Source: Streptomyces sp. SolWspMP-5a-2
GTDB taxonomy: Bacteria > Actinomycetota > Actinomycetes > Streptomycetales > Streptomycetaceae
NCBI RefSeq assembly: GCF_900091845.1
Contig: NZ_FMCI01000323.1
Span: forward strand, 1-50,397
Reading direction: 5' to 3'
Length of the DNA: 50,397 bases
Shown here piece after piece: positions 41,603 to 49,645 of the stretch. The first letter of the stretch is position 1, and each line of letters opens with the position of its first letter. The translations under genes were made by a program, and so were the position numbers. The notes under the pieces are model-generated. The model saw only the letters and a program-made list of their open reading frames with translations. It was not told the DNA's origin and searched no databases.

Positions 41603-43555
41603 ATGCGGGTCCTCGATTACGGTTCGTGGCCCTCGCCCGTCGGCGCGGCGCTCGCCGCCGCCCACGACGGACGGCCCGACCACGTCGGCTTCGTCGGCGA
41701 CGAGGTCTGGTGGACCGAGCCGCGCCCCACCGAGGGCGGCCGCAGGACACTGGTCAGACGGCACGCCGACGGCACCGAGGAGTCCGCGCTGCCCGCGCCG
41801 TGGGACGTCCGCAGCCGCGTCATCGAGTACGGCGGCCTGCCGTGGACCGGGACCGTCGTCGACGGCCGCCCGCTGCTGGTCTTCGCGAACTTCGCCGACC
41901 AGCGCCTGTACCGCTGGGAGCCGGGCGCCGAGCCCGTCCCGCTCACCCCCGTCTCCGCCGTCGGCGGCGGACTGCGCTGGGCGGAACCGGCGATCCACCC
42001 GGAGCGCGGCGAAGTCTGGTGCGTCCTGGAGGAGTTCACCGGCGAGGGCCCCGCCGACCTGCGGCGCGTCCCGGCCGCCGTACCGCTGGACGGCTCGGCC
42101 GCCGACGACCGGCACGCCGTCCGCGAACTCACCGACGACCGGCGCCGGTTCGTCACCGCGCCGCGCCTCTCGCCGGACGGCTCCCGGGCCGCCTGGATCG
42201 CCTGGGACCACCCGCTGATGCCGTGGGACGGCACCGACCTGCTCGTCGCCGACGTCCTCGCCGACGGCACCCTCGCCCCGCCGCGCACCGTCGCGGGCGG
42301 CCCCGAGGAGTCCGTCCCGCAGGCCGAATGGGCGCCCGACGGCTCCCTGTTGTACGCCAGCGACCGCACCGGCTGGTGGAACCTCTACCGCGACGGCACC
42401 CCGCTGTGCCCGCGCGAGGAGGAGTTCGCCGGACCGCTGTGGAAGCTCGGGCAGAACTGGTTCACGCCCCTGGACAGCGGGCTCGTCGCGGTCGTGCACG
42501 GGAACGGCGCCGCCACCCTCGGGATACTCGACCCGGCCACCGGGGAGGTCGTCGACGCGGCGGGCCCCTGGACCGAGTTCGCGGCCACCCTCGCCGCCCA
42601 CGGCGACCGCGTGGTCTCCGTCGCCGCGGGCCCGCGCAGCGGCTGGGAGACGGTCGAGCTCGACGTCCGCACCGGCCGGGCCCGGGTCATCGGCGCCGCG
42701 CACCGGGACGCCGTCGACCCCGCCCACTACCCGCGGCCGGTCGCCCGCACCTTCACCGGCCCCGACGGACGCGACATCCACGCCCACGTCCACCCGCCGC
42801 ACCACCCCGAGTACCGCGGCCCCGACGGCCAACTCCCGCCGTACGTGGTGTGGGTGCACGGCGGACCCACCAGCCGGGTGCCCCTCGTCCTCGACCTGGA
42901 GATCGCCTACTTCACCTCGCGCGGCATCGGGGTCGCCGAGGTCAACTACGGCGGCTCCACCGGACACGGCCGCGCCTACCGCAACCGGCTGCGCGGCCAG
43001 TGGGGCGTCGTCGACGTCGAGGACTGCGCGGCCGTCGCGCTCGCCCTCGCCGACGAGGGCACCGCCGACCGCGACCGGCTCGCCGTCCGGGGCGGCAGCG
43101 CCGGCGGCTGGACCTCGGCCGCCTCCCTCACCACCACCGACGTCTACGCCTGCGGCACGATCCTCTACCCCGTCCTCGACCTCGCGGGCTGGAACGACGG
43201 CGAGACCCACGACTTCGAGTCGCGGTACCTGGAGAGCCTCGTCGGCCCGATCGCCGAGGTGCCCGAACGGTACGCCGAGCGCTCGCCGGCCGCCCACGCC
43301 GACCGGGTCACCGCGCCGTTCCTGCTGCTCCAGGGCCTGGACGACGTGATCTGCCCGCCCACCCAGTGCGAACGCTTCCTCGCCGGGATCGACGGCACCA
43401 GGGTCCCGCACGCCTACCTCACCTTCGAGGGCGAGGGCCACGGGTTCCGCCGCGCGGAGACGATCGTCCGCGCCCTGGAGGCCGAACTCTCCCTGTACGC
43501 CCAGGTGTTCGGCCTCAACCCGCCGGACGTGCCGACGCTGGGGCTGTCCGGGTGA
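41603..43555 (+). CDS. S9-family prolyl oligopeptidase-like peptidase
   Basis: A 650-residue serine peptidase. An N-terminal beta-propeller (~1-370) limits access, and the C-terminal alpha/beta-hydrolase domain has Ser in VRGGSAGGWTS, Asp in LLQGLDDVICPP and His in FEGEGHGFRR. No signal peptide. AAGGGGGAG precedes the ATG by 2-3 nt. The last bases overlap the S66 start (GTGA). It likely cleaves short peptides in the cytoplasm with its neighbours. Confidence 0.92.
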   Translation: MRVLDYGSWPSPVGAALAAAHDGRPDHVGFVGDEVWWTEPRPTEGGRRTLVRRHADGTEESALPAPWDVRSRVIEYGGLPWTGTVVDGRPLLVFANFADQRLYRWEPGAEPVPLTPVSAVGGGLRWAEPAIHPERGEVWCVLEEFTGEGPADLRRVPAAVPLDGSAADDRHAVRELTDDRRRFVTAPRLSPDGSRAAWIAWDHPLMPWDGTDLLVADVLADGTLAPPRTVAGGPEESVPQAEWAPDGSLLYASDRTGWWNLYRDGTPLCPREEEFAGPLWKLGQNWFTPLDSGLVAVVHGNGAATLGILDPATGEVVDAAGPWTEFAATLAAHGDRVVSVAAGPRSGWETVELDVRTGRARVIGAAHRDAVDPAHYPRPVARTFTGPDGRDIHAHVHPPHHPEYRGPDGQLPPYVVWVHGGPTSRVPLVLDLEIAYFTSRGIGVAEVNYGGSTGHGRAYRNRLRGQWGVVDVEDCAAVALALADEGTADRDRLAVRGGSAGGWTSAASLTTTDVYACGTILYPVLDLAGWNDGETHDFESRYLESLVGPIAEVPERYAERSPAAHADRVTAPFLLLQGLDDVICPPTQCERFLAGIDGTRVPHAYLTFEGEGHGFRRAETIVRALEAELSLYAQVFGLNPPDVPTLGLSG

Positions 43556-44475
43556 GGGGACTGCGCAGACCCGGACGGCTGGCGCCGGGCGCCCGGGTCG
43601 CCGTCGTCGCCCCCAGCGGCCCGGTGCCCGAGGAGCGGCTCGCCGCCGGGCTCGACGTGCTGCGCGGCTGGGACCTCGACCCGGTCGTCGCACCCCATGT
43701 CCTGGACCGGCACCCGGAGTTCGGCTACCTGGCGGGCACCGACGCCGACCGGGCCGCCGACCTCCAGGCCGCCTGGTGCGACCCGGCGACGGACGCCGTC
43801 CTCTGCGCGCGCGGCGGCTACGGCGCCCAGCGCGTCGCCGACCTGCTCGACTGGGAGGCGATGCGGGCGGCAGGACCCAAGGTGTTCGTCGGCTTCAGCG
43901 ACATCACCACGCTGCACGAGGCGTTCGCCACCCGGCTCGGCCTGGTCACCCTGCACGGGCCGATGGCGGCGGGGATCGACTTCGTGAAGAACCCGGCCGC
44001 CCAGGACCACCTGCGCGCCACCCTGCTCGCCCCCGAGACCGTCCGCGTCATCGCCTCCGGCGGCACCCCGCTGGTCCCCGGCCGGGCCAGGGGCGTCACC
44101 CTCGGCGGCTGCCTCTCGCTGCTCGCCGCCGACCTCGGCACCCCGCACGCCCGTCCCGGCGCGCGCGGCGGCCTGCTCTGCCTGGAGGACGTCGGCGAGC
44201 CCGCGTACCGCCTCGACCGCGCCCTGACCCAGGTGCTGCGCGCGGGCTGGCTGGACGGCGTCCACGGGCTGCTCCTCGGCTCCTGGCAGGGCTGCGACCC
44301 CTACGAGCGGCTCCGCCCGATGCTCCTGGAGCGGCTCGGCGGGCTCGGCGTCCCGGTGGTCGAGGAGTTCGGCTTCGGGCACGGCCCCGGCGCCCGCACC
44401 ATCCCCTTCGGCGTGCCGGCCGAGCTGGACGCCGACACGGCCACCCTCACCCTCGACGAACCCGCCCTCAGCTGA
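43552..44475 (+). CDS. S66-family LD-carboxypeptidase (LdcA-like)
   Basis: A 307-residue serine peptidase that removes the terminal D-Ala from muramyl tetrapeptides (L,D-bond), a peptidoglycan-recycling step. The nucleophile Ser is in VGFSDITTLH, the Glu in CLEDVGEPAYRLDR, and the His in GFGHGPGARTIPFG. The N-terminal ARVAVVAPSGPVPEERL is typical. The GTG start overlaps the S9 gene by 4 bp. No signal peptide. Confidence 0.92.
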   Translation: MRGLRRPGRLAPGARVAVVAPSGPVPEERLAAGLDVLRGWDLDPVVAPHVLDRHPEFGYLAGTDADRAADLQAAWCDPATDAVLCARGGYGAQRVADLLDWEAMRAAGPKVFVGFSDITTLHEAFATRLGLVTLHGPMAAGIDFVKNPAAQDHLRATLLAPETVRVIASGGTPLVPGRARGVTLGGCLSLLAADLGTPHARPGARGGLLCLEDVGEPAYRLDRALTQVLRAGWLDGVHGLLLGSWQGCDPYERLRPMLLERLGGLGVPVVEEFGFGHGPGARTIPFGVPAELDADTATLTLDEPALS

Positions 44476-44498
44476 GCGCACGCCCGCGGGGCGGACCT

Positions 44499-44526
44499 CT
44501 GCGGGGGGCGGGCCCGTCCCCCGCAG
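44499..44526 (+). terminator. Terminator of the peptidase cluster
   Basis: CTGCGGGGG and CCCCCGCAG form a perfect 9-bp stem around a 10-nt loop, 24 bp after the LD-carboxypeptidase stop. Confidence 0.65.
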
Positions 44527-44593
44527 GCGCCCCCCGACGGCGTCCCGCCGGTCCCGCCGCGCGCGACCGGCCCGCCGGGTCCACCCTGGGAAC

Positions 44594-44836
44594 ATGAGCC
44601 GGAAGACGACCGAGCGGCGCAGCGGGCTCGACGGGCGGCGCCGTCTGTTCACGCCCGCCAGGATCGTGGTCCTGGTGCTCGCCGCCCTCGCCCTGATCTT
44701 CATCTTCGAGAACACCCAGCAGACCAGGATCCGGGTGATCATCCCCGAGGTGACCCTGCCGCTGTGGACCGCCCTGCTCGGCACCGCCGTGGTGGGCGCC
44801 CTCTGCGGCGCCTATTTCCTGCGACGGCGCCGCTGA
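44594..44836 (+). CDS. LapA-domain (DUF1049) small membrane protein
   Basis: An 80-residue protein: a basic N-terminus, a first hydrophobic helix (IVVLVLAALALIFIFENTQQ) that includes the family's FENTQ motif, a short strand (IRVIIPEV), a second helix (LPLWTALLGTAVVGALCGAY) and an RRRR tail. LapA-like proteins are envelope-assembly factors in some bacteria; here the role is unknown. No clear ribosome site; a CACCCT box 6 nt upstream may mark a leaderless start. Confidence 0.88.
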   Translation: MSRKTTERRSGLDGRRRLFTPARIVVLVLAALALIFIFENTQQTRIRVIIPEVTLPLWTALLGTAVVGALCGAYFLRRRR

Positions 44837-44843
44837 ACCGCCG

Positions 44844-44849
44844 TAGCCT
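44844..44849 (+). promoter_or_regulatory. Leaderless -10 box of the GNAT gene
   Basis: TAGCCT lies 6 nt before the ATG at 44856. Confidence 0.5.
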
Positions 44850-44855
44850 GGCGCG

Positions 44856-45407
44856 ATGCCCCACACCGCACACCGCTACCTCGCCGAAGGCCCCCGCGTC
44901 GGCATACGCCACTTCACCCACGGGGACGCCGACGAGTTCACCGCGCGGGCCCGGGAGAGCACGGACCTGCACCGCCCCTGGCTGTTCCCGCCGCAGGGCC
45001 GGGACGCCTACGCCGCCTACGCGGGACGGCTCATCGAGGACCCGACCAAGGCCGGGTTCCTGCTCTGCGAGCGCGACGGCGACGGCATCGCCGGGTTCGT
45101 CACCGTCAACAACATCGTCCAGGGCGCCTTCCAGTGCGGCGCGCTCGGCTACGGGGCCTTCGCGCACGCCGCCGGGCGCGGGCTGATGCGCGAGGGCCTC
45201 GGCCTCGTCGTCGGCCACGCCTTCGGGCCGATGCGGCTGCACCGGCTGGAGATCAACGTGCAGCCGGGCAACGCGCCGTCCATCGCCCTCGCCCGCGCCT
45301 GCGGGTTCCGGCTGGAGGGCTACTCACCGGCCATGCTCCACATCGACGGCGCCTGGCGCGACCACGAGCGGTGGGCGCTCACCGCCGGGGAGCCGACTTC
45401 CGGTTGA
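44856..45407 (+). CDS. GNAT N-acetyltransferase (RimJ/RimL-like)
   Basis: A 183-residue GNAT fold. Acetyl-CoA binding is in the AAGRGLMREGLGLVVGHAF helix region; the C-terminal half has MRLHRLEINVQPGNAPSIAL and RACGFRLEGYSP, typical of ribosomal-protein-alanine acetyltransferases. Its 3' end overlaps the convergent DUF6204 gene by 29 bp. Substrate unknown. Confidence 0.9.
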   Translation: MPHTAHRYLAEGPRVGIRHFTHGDADEFTARARESTDLHRPWLFPPQGRDAYAAYAGRLIEDPTKAGFLLCERDGDGIAGFVTVNNIVQGAFQCGALGYGAFAHAAGRGLMREGLGLVVGHAFGPMRLHRLEINVQPGNAPSIALARACGFRLEGYSPAMLHIDGAWRDHERWALTAGEPTSG

Positions 45408-45726
45408 TCTTCATGGTGTCCAGGTCGGTGACCGTCGAGCGCAGACCGGCCCAGCCGTAGCCCAGGGCGCGCAGCGCGGTCTCCGCCCGGTCCTCCGCGA
45501 TCGCGCCCGCCATCTCCGGGCCGTCCTCGGCGTCCGACACCACCACGTACCGCATCGAGAAGTGCTTCAGCGGGGCCGCCTCATAGGTCAGCGAGCCCTC
45601 CTCGGCGAACCGCATGCTGGCCAGCCCGTGATCGGCGGCACGGGCGAGCAGCCGCTCCCTGGCCGCCTCGGTCAGCCCGTCCCACGTCCCCCGGACGATC
45701 ACCCGGTAGGTGTGCCGCTCACTCAT
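45379..45726 (-). CDS. DUF6204-like protein
   Basis: A 115-residue protein of a small actinobacterial family of unknown function. It is alpha/beta in pattern: HTYRVIVRGTWDGLTEAARE at the start, LASMRFAEEGSLTYEA, and a C-terminal ALRALGYGWAGLRSTVTDLD. No membrane or signal segment. The last 29 bp overlap the GNAT gene tail to tail. GGGAG precedes the ATG by about 6 nt. Confidence 0.78.
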   Translation of the reverse strand: MSERHTYRVIVRGTWDGLTEAARERLLARAADHGLASMRFAEEGSLTYEAAPLKHFSMRYVVVSDAEDGPEMAGAIAEDRAETALRALGYGWAGLRSTVTDLDTMKINRKSAPRR

Positions 45727-45875
45727 GCGCGCTCCCGCTTCCTCGTCGTGCGAAAGGCCGACCCTACGGCGGGCGGCGGCGGACGCCCACCGGATTTCCC
45801 ACCCCGCCCCCGGTGCGGCCTTTGCCCAATCCTGACCGGTAGGTCCCCTGGTCAGCCACCCGGCTTGCGGCTTCC

Positions 45876-47843
45876 ATGGTGATCGTGACGACGATCCGAC
45901 GTGAGGTACTCACCCTCTCCGCCGCCGAGTTGGGCCCGGACAACCCGCTGCCCCCGCTCCGGCCCCTCGACGAGGTCCACCGCGTCGACGACCGGGACCG
46001 CGACGGCGACCTGCCCCACGACATGGCCCGCCAGCTCGGCCACGCGCCGCTGCGCAGCCTCCTCCCGGTCCGGATCCGGGACGGCTACGGACGCGCCCGC
46101 GCGCCCAGAGACCTCACCGCCCTCGTCCTGGAGAACGACCGGCTGCGCGCCACCGTCCTGCCGGGCCTCGGCGGGCGCCTCGCCTCCCTGTTCCACAAGC
46201 CCACCGGACGCGAACTCCTGTACCGCAACCCGGTGTTCCAGCCCGCCGACTTCGCCCTCAACGGCGCCTGGTTCTCCGGCGGCGTCGAGTGGAACATCGG
46301 CGCCACCGGCCACACCACCCTCTCCTGCGCCCCGCTGCACGCCGCCCGGGTCCCCGCCCCCGACGGCGGCCCGATGCTCCGGCTGTGGGAGTGGGAGCGC
46401 CTGCGCGACCTGCCCTTCCAGATCGACCTGTGGCTGCCCCCCGACGCCGACTTCCTCCTGGTCGCCGTCCGCATCCGCAACCCGCACGAGCGGCCCCGGC
46501 CCACCTACTGGTGGTCCAACACCGCCGTCCCCGAGGACCGCCGCGTCCTCACGCCCGCCACCGCGGCCTGGCACTTCGGCCACGAGCGGCGACTGAGCCG
46601 CGTCCCGGTCCCCGCGCACGACGGCATCGACCGCACCCATCCCCTCAACAGCCCGTACGCGGCCGACTACTTCTACGACCTGCCCGAGGGCGGACGGCGC
46701 TGGATCGCCGCGCTCGACGCCGACGGGCACGGGCTCGTCCAGACCTCCACCGACGTGCTGCGCGGCCGGAAGCTGTTCGTCTGGGGCCACCGCGACGGCG
46801 GCCGCCGCTGGCAGGAGTGGCTCACCGAACCCGGCACCGGCGGCTACTGCGAGATCCAGGCCGGGCTCGCCCGCACCCAGTTGGAGCACGTGAGCCTGGA
46901 CGCGGAGAGCGAGGTGTCCTGGCTGGAGGCGTACGGGCCGCTGGACGCCGATCCGCACGGCGCCTGGGACACCGTCGTCGCGGCGGCCGGTGACCGCCTG
47001 GAGTCGGTGCTGCCGCGGGCCGCCGTCGAGGCCGCCCACACCGCCTGGCGCGCGCACGCCGACACCGCACCGGTCGAGGTCCTCGCCACCGGATCCGGCT
47101 GGGGCGCCCTCGAAGTGCTGCGCGCCGACTGGAAGTTGCCCGGCACCCCGTTCCCCGCGAGCACCCTCGGCGAGGAGCAGGAACCGTGGCTGGCCCTGCT
47201 GCGGACGGGACGGCTGCCCGAACCGCGCCGGGCCTGCCCGCCCGGCGGGACGCTGGTCGCCCCGCACTGGCGCGAACTGCTGGAGACGGCACCGGCCACC
47301 CCGCTCACCGAGTACCACCTCGGCGTCGCCCAGTGGCACGCGGGCGACCGCGCCCAGGCCGTCCGGAGCTGGGAGCGCGCCCTGCCCCTCGCCCCGTCGC
47401 TCTGGCCCGCGCTGCGCTGCCTCGCCGTCGCCGACCGGGAGGACGGCAACCCGCTGCGCTGCGCCGACCGGTACGCGGTGGCCTTCGACGACCTGTGCCA
47501 GGAGCGGCGCGACGACGGCGAACGCTGGACGGCGGCCACGGCCGCGCTCGGCCGCGAGGCGATCGACGCGCTGCTCGCGGTCGGCCGGACGGCGGCGGCG
47601 CGGGCCGTCTGGCAGCGGTTGCACCCCGCGACCAGGGAACGCGGCCGGTTCCGGCTGATCGAGGCCAGGCTGCTGCTCGCCGAGGGCCGGCGGGCCGAGG
47701 CACGCGCCGTGTTCGATGCGGGCTTCGAGGTCGCCGACCTGCGCGAGGGCGCGGAGACCCTGGGCCTGGTCTGGAGCAGCCTGGACGACGGCCCCCTGCC
47801 GTCCCGCTACGACTTCCGGATGCGCCCGCCCGAGCCCGCCTAG
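45876..47843 (+). CDS. DUF5107 protein with a C-terminal TPR-like region
   Basis: A 655-residue protein. Residues ~80-390 resemble an aldose-epimerase/galactose-mutarotase beta-sandwich (VLPGLGGRLASLFHKPTGRE, WFSGGVEWNIGATGHT, NPHERPRPTYWWSNTAVPED). Residues ~470-640 are helical repeats of TPR type (YHLGVAQWHAGDRAQAVRSW, LIEARLLLAEGRRAEARAVF). It probably binds or processes carbohydrate, but no catalytic assignment is possible. No signal peptide. Start: ATG at 45876, the first in frame; an internal GTG at 45885 is also possible. Confidence 0.82.
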   Translation: MVIVTTIRREVLTLSAAELGPDNPLPPLRPLDEVHRVDDRDRDGDLPHDMARQLGHAPLRSLLPVRIRDGYGRARAPRDLTALVLENDRLRATVLPGLGGRLASLFHKPTGRELLYRNPVFQPADFALNGAWFSGGVEWNIGATGHTTLSCAPLHAARVPAPDGGPMLRLWEWERLRDLPFQIDLWLPPDADFLLVAVRIRNPHERPRPTYWWSNTAVPEDRRVLTPATAAWHFGHERRLSRVPVPAHDGIDRTHPLNSPYAADYFYDLPEGGRRWIAALDADGHGLVQTSTDVLRGRKLFVWGHRDGGRRWQEWLTEPGTGGYCEIQAGLARTQLEHVSLDAESEVSWLEAYGPLDADPHGAWDTVVAAAGDRLESVLPRAAVEAAHTAWRAHADTAPVEVLATGSGWGALEVLRADWKLPGTPFPASTLGEEQEPWLALLRTGRLPEPRRACPPGGTLVAPHWRELLETAPATPLTEYHLGVAQWHAGDRAQAVRSWERALPLAPSLWPALRCLAVADREDGNPLRCADRYAVAFDDLCQERRDDGERWTAATAALGREAIDALLAVGRTAAARAVWQRLHPATRERGRFRLIEARLLLAEGRRAEARAVFDAGFEVADLREGAETLGLVWSSLDDGPLPSRYDFRMRPPEPA

Positions 47844-47940
47844 TGCCGTGACCGGGCATCGCGAGCCGGTGGACCTTTCCGGTCAGGGCACCAGCGGGCC
47901 GGGGCCGGTGGGCGCGGCCAGGGGCCCGGCCCGGTCCGGG

Positions 47941-48297
47941 CTACGGGGTGGGGAGGTTGCGGTCCGCGTACTCGTACACGCTGCCGTCGGGATGCATCGC
48001 GATCAGCGTGCGGCCCGCCGGGGTCGGCACCGGGCCCGCGATCACCCGCGCGCCCAGCTCGGTGAGGACGCGGTGGGTGGCGTCCACGTCCTTCACGGCG
48101 ATCGTCGCGGCAATCTTGCGCAGCAGGTCGAGCTGCGACGGGTCCCCGCTCATCAGCAGGAAGCAGCCGATCGCGGCCACCTGCACACCGCCGCGCTCGG
48201 AGCGCAGCGCGGTGCCGCCCGCCAGCCGCTCGTAGAAGGGGACCGCGCTCTCCATGTCCTCGACGCAGATCCGCAGCGTCGCTCCCAGAATCTCCAT
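47941..48297 (-). CDS. VOC-family (glyoxalase-like) protein
   Basis: A 118-residue single VOC protein of paired beta-alpha-beta-beta-beta modules (LRICVEDMESAVPFYERLAG; TIAVKDVDATHRVLTELGAR; LIAMHPDGSVYEYAD). The final Glu in YEYAD is a usual metal ligand position. It could be a dioxygenase, isomerase or antibiotic-binding protein. TAGGCT 7 nt before the ATG indicates leaderless translation. Confidence 0.88.
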   Translation of the reverse strand: MEILGATLRICVEDMESAVPFYERLAGGTALRSERGGVQVAAIGCFLLMSGDPSQLDLLRKIAATIAVKDVDATHRVLTELGARVIAGPVPTPAGRTLIAMHPDGSVYEYADRNLPTP

Positions 48298-48304
48298 GCC
48301 CCGC

Positions 48305-48310
48305 AGCCTA
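48305..48310 (-). promoter_or_regulatory. Leaderless -10 box of the VOC gene
   Basis: TAGGCT ends 7 nt before the ATG on the minus strand; no ribosome site is visible. Confidence 0.55.
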
Positions 48311-48368
48311 GTTGGGCGGATCCCCGCGGGTGATCGTTTCCGCCCGTTCCGGTGTCCCGGACACGCGG

Positions 48369-48398
48369 AAGGCCCGCGCCTGGAGCGGCGCGGGCCTT
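48369..48398 (-). terminator. Terminator after the small hydrophobic gene
   Basis: AAGGCCCGCGCC and GGCGCGGGCCTT form a perfect 12-bp stem with a 6-nt loop. A second inverted repeat (GAATTCC/GGAATTC) lies at 48402-48422, closer to the gene. Confidence 0.85.
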
Positions 48399-48476
48399 GT
48401 GGAATTCCGCATTCGGGAATTCGGTCCTTCCATGACGCCGAGGCGCCTTTTCCCGGCGCGCGGGAATTGCCTCACG

Positions 48477-48647
48477 TCACCATCGGTACCAGCGACCGCG
48501 ACCGCCGGACGCGTTCGTGCCGCGCACCAGGAAACCGAGCAGCCAGAGCACGATGACCACCAGGGCCACCCACCACAGCACCTTCAGCGCGAAACCGGCG
48601 CCGAAGAGAATCAGGGCGAGAAGCAGAACAAGAAGAATGGGAACCAT
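48477..48647 (-). CDS. Small hydrophobic membrane peptide
   Basis: A 56-residue protein with two hydrophobic segments (PILLVLLLALILFGAGFALK; VLWWVALVVIVLWLLGFLV) and a Gly/Arg/Trp tail (GGRGRWYRW). It resembles the short hydrophobic Lmo0937/DUF5670-type proteins found in many actinomycetes. GGAGG lies 8 nt before the ATG at 48647, which is better than the upstream GTG or ATG codons. It is 42 bp downstream of the methyltransferase gene. Confidence 0.85.
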   Translation of the reverse strand: MVPILLVLLLALILFGAGFALKVLWWVALVVIVLWLLGFLVRGTNASGGRGRWYRW

Positions 48648-48689
48648 GATGTGAACCTCCTGCACACCGGTTTACCCGGATGCGGAGAT

Positions 48690-49511
48690 TCAGACATCCT
48701 TTCGGCACAGAATTTCCCCGTGCAGCACACCGAACCACCCGTCCGCCCGTACGCCCCACGCCCGCCAGGCGTCCGCGACCGCCCGCAGCCGCTCCGGCGT
48801 CGCGTGCCCGCCCCCGGTCGCCCGGTCCGCGTACGCCGACGCCAGCGTCCGGTCCGCCCACAGGCCGCTCCACCAGTCCCGCTCCCCGGGCGTCGCGAAG
48901 GTCCAGGTGGACGAGGTCGCCGTGATGTCGTCGAACCCCGCCGCCAGGGCCCACGACCGCAGCCGCCGCCCCGCGTCCGGCTCGCCCCCGTTGGCGCGGG
49001 CCACCGTCCGGTACAGGTCGAGCCAGTCGTCGAGGCCGGGGGAGGCCGGGTACCAGGTCATGGCCGCGTAGTCGGCGTCCCGCACGGCGACGAACCCGCC
49101 GGGCCTGGTGACCCGCCGCATCTCGCGCAGCGCCTGCACCGGGTCGCCGACGTGCTGGAGCACCTGGTGGGCGTGGACCACGCAGAACGTGTCGTCCGGG
49201 TACTCCAGCGCGTGCACGTCAGCGACCGCGAAGTCGACGTTCTCGAGGCCGCGCCCCGCCGCCTCGGCGCGCGCCGTGTCCAGGATGCCGGGGGCGTGGT
49301 CGACGCCGGTGACGTGTCCGTCGGGCACCAGCGCGGCCAGGTCGGCGGTGATGGTGCCGGGGCCGCAGCCGATGTCCAGGATCCTCATGTGCGGCTTCAG
49401 CGAGCCGAGCAGGTAGGCGGCGGAGTTGGCGGCGGTCCGCCAGGTGTGCGAGCGCAGCACCGACTCGTGGTGCCCGTGCGTGTAGACGGCGGTCTCCTGC
49501 GGCCTGGACAT
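48690..49511 (-). CDS. SAM-dependent methyltransferase
   Basis: A 273-residue class I methyltransferase. Motif I is ILDIGCGPGTITADLAALV, the post-I acidic residue is in VTGVDHAPG, and motif IV is near VVHAHQVLQHVGDP. It resembles UbiE/MenG-like small-molecule methyltransferases; the substrate is unknown. AGGGG lies 7 nt before the ATG at 49511. Confidence 0.9.
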   Translation of the reverse strand: MSRPQETAVYTHGHHESVLRSHTWRTAANSAAYLLGSLKPHMRILDIGCGPGTITADLAALVPDGHVTGVDHAPGILDTARAEAAGRGLENVDFAVADVHALEYPDDTFCVVHAHQVLQHVGDPVQALREMRRVTRPGGFVAVRDADYAAMTWYPASPGLDDWLDLYRTVARANGGEPDAGRRLRSWALAAGFDDITATSSTWTFATPGERDWWSGLWADRTLASAYADRATGGGHATPERLRAVADAWRAWGVRADGWFGVLHGEILCRKDV

Positions 49512-49645
49512 GGCTGGTCCCCTGTCGTCGTGACTCGTCGGCCCGCTCACGGGGGCGTGGGCACGACCTCGTCGCGGTACGCCTCACGGTACGCCCGCAT
49601 GTCGGATGATGAGACCGCCGTTTCACCATCCGGACAGGCCAGGCG

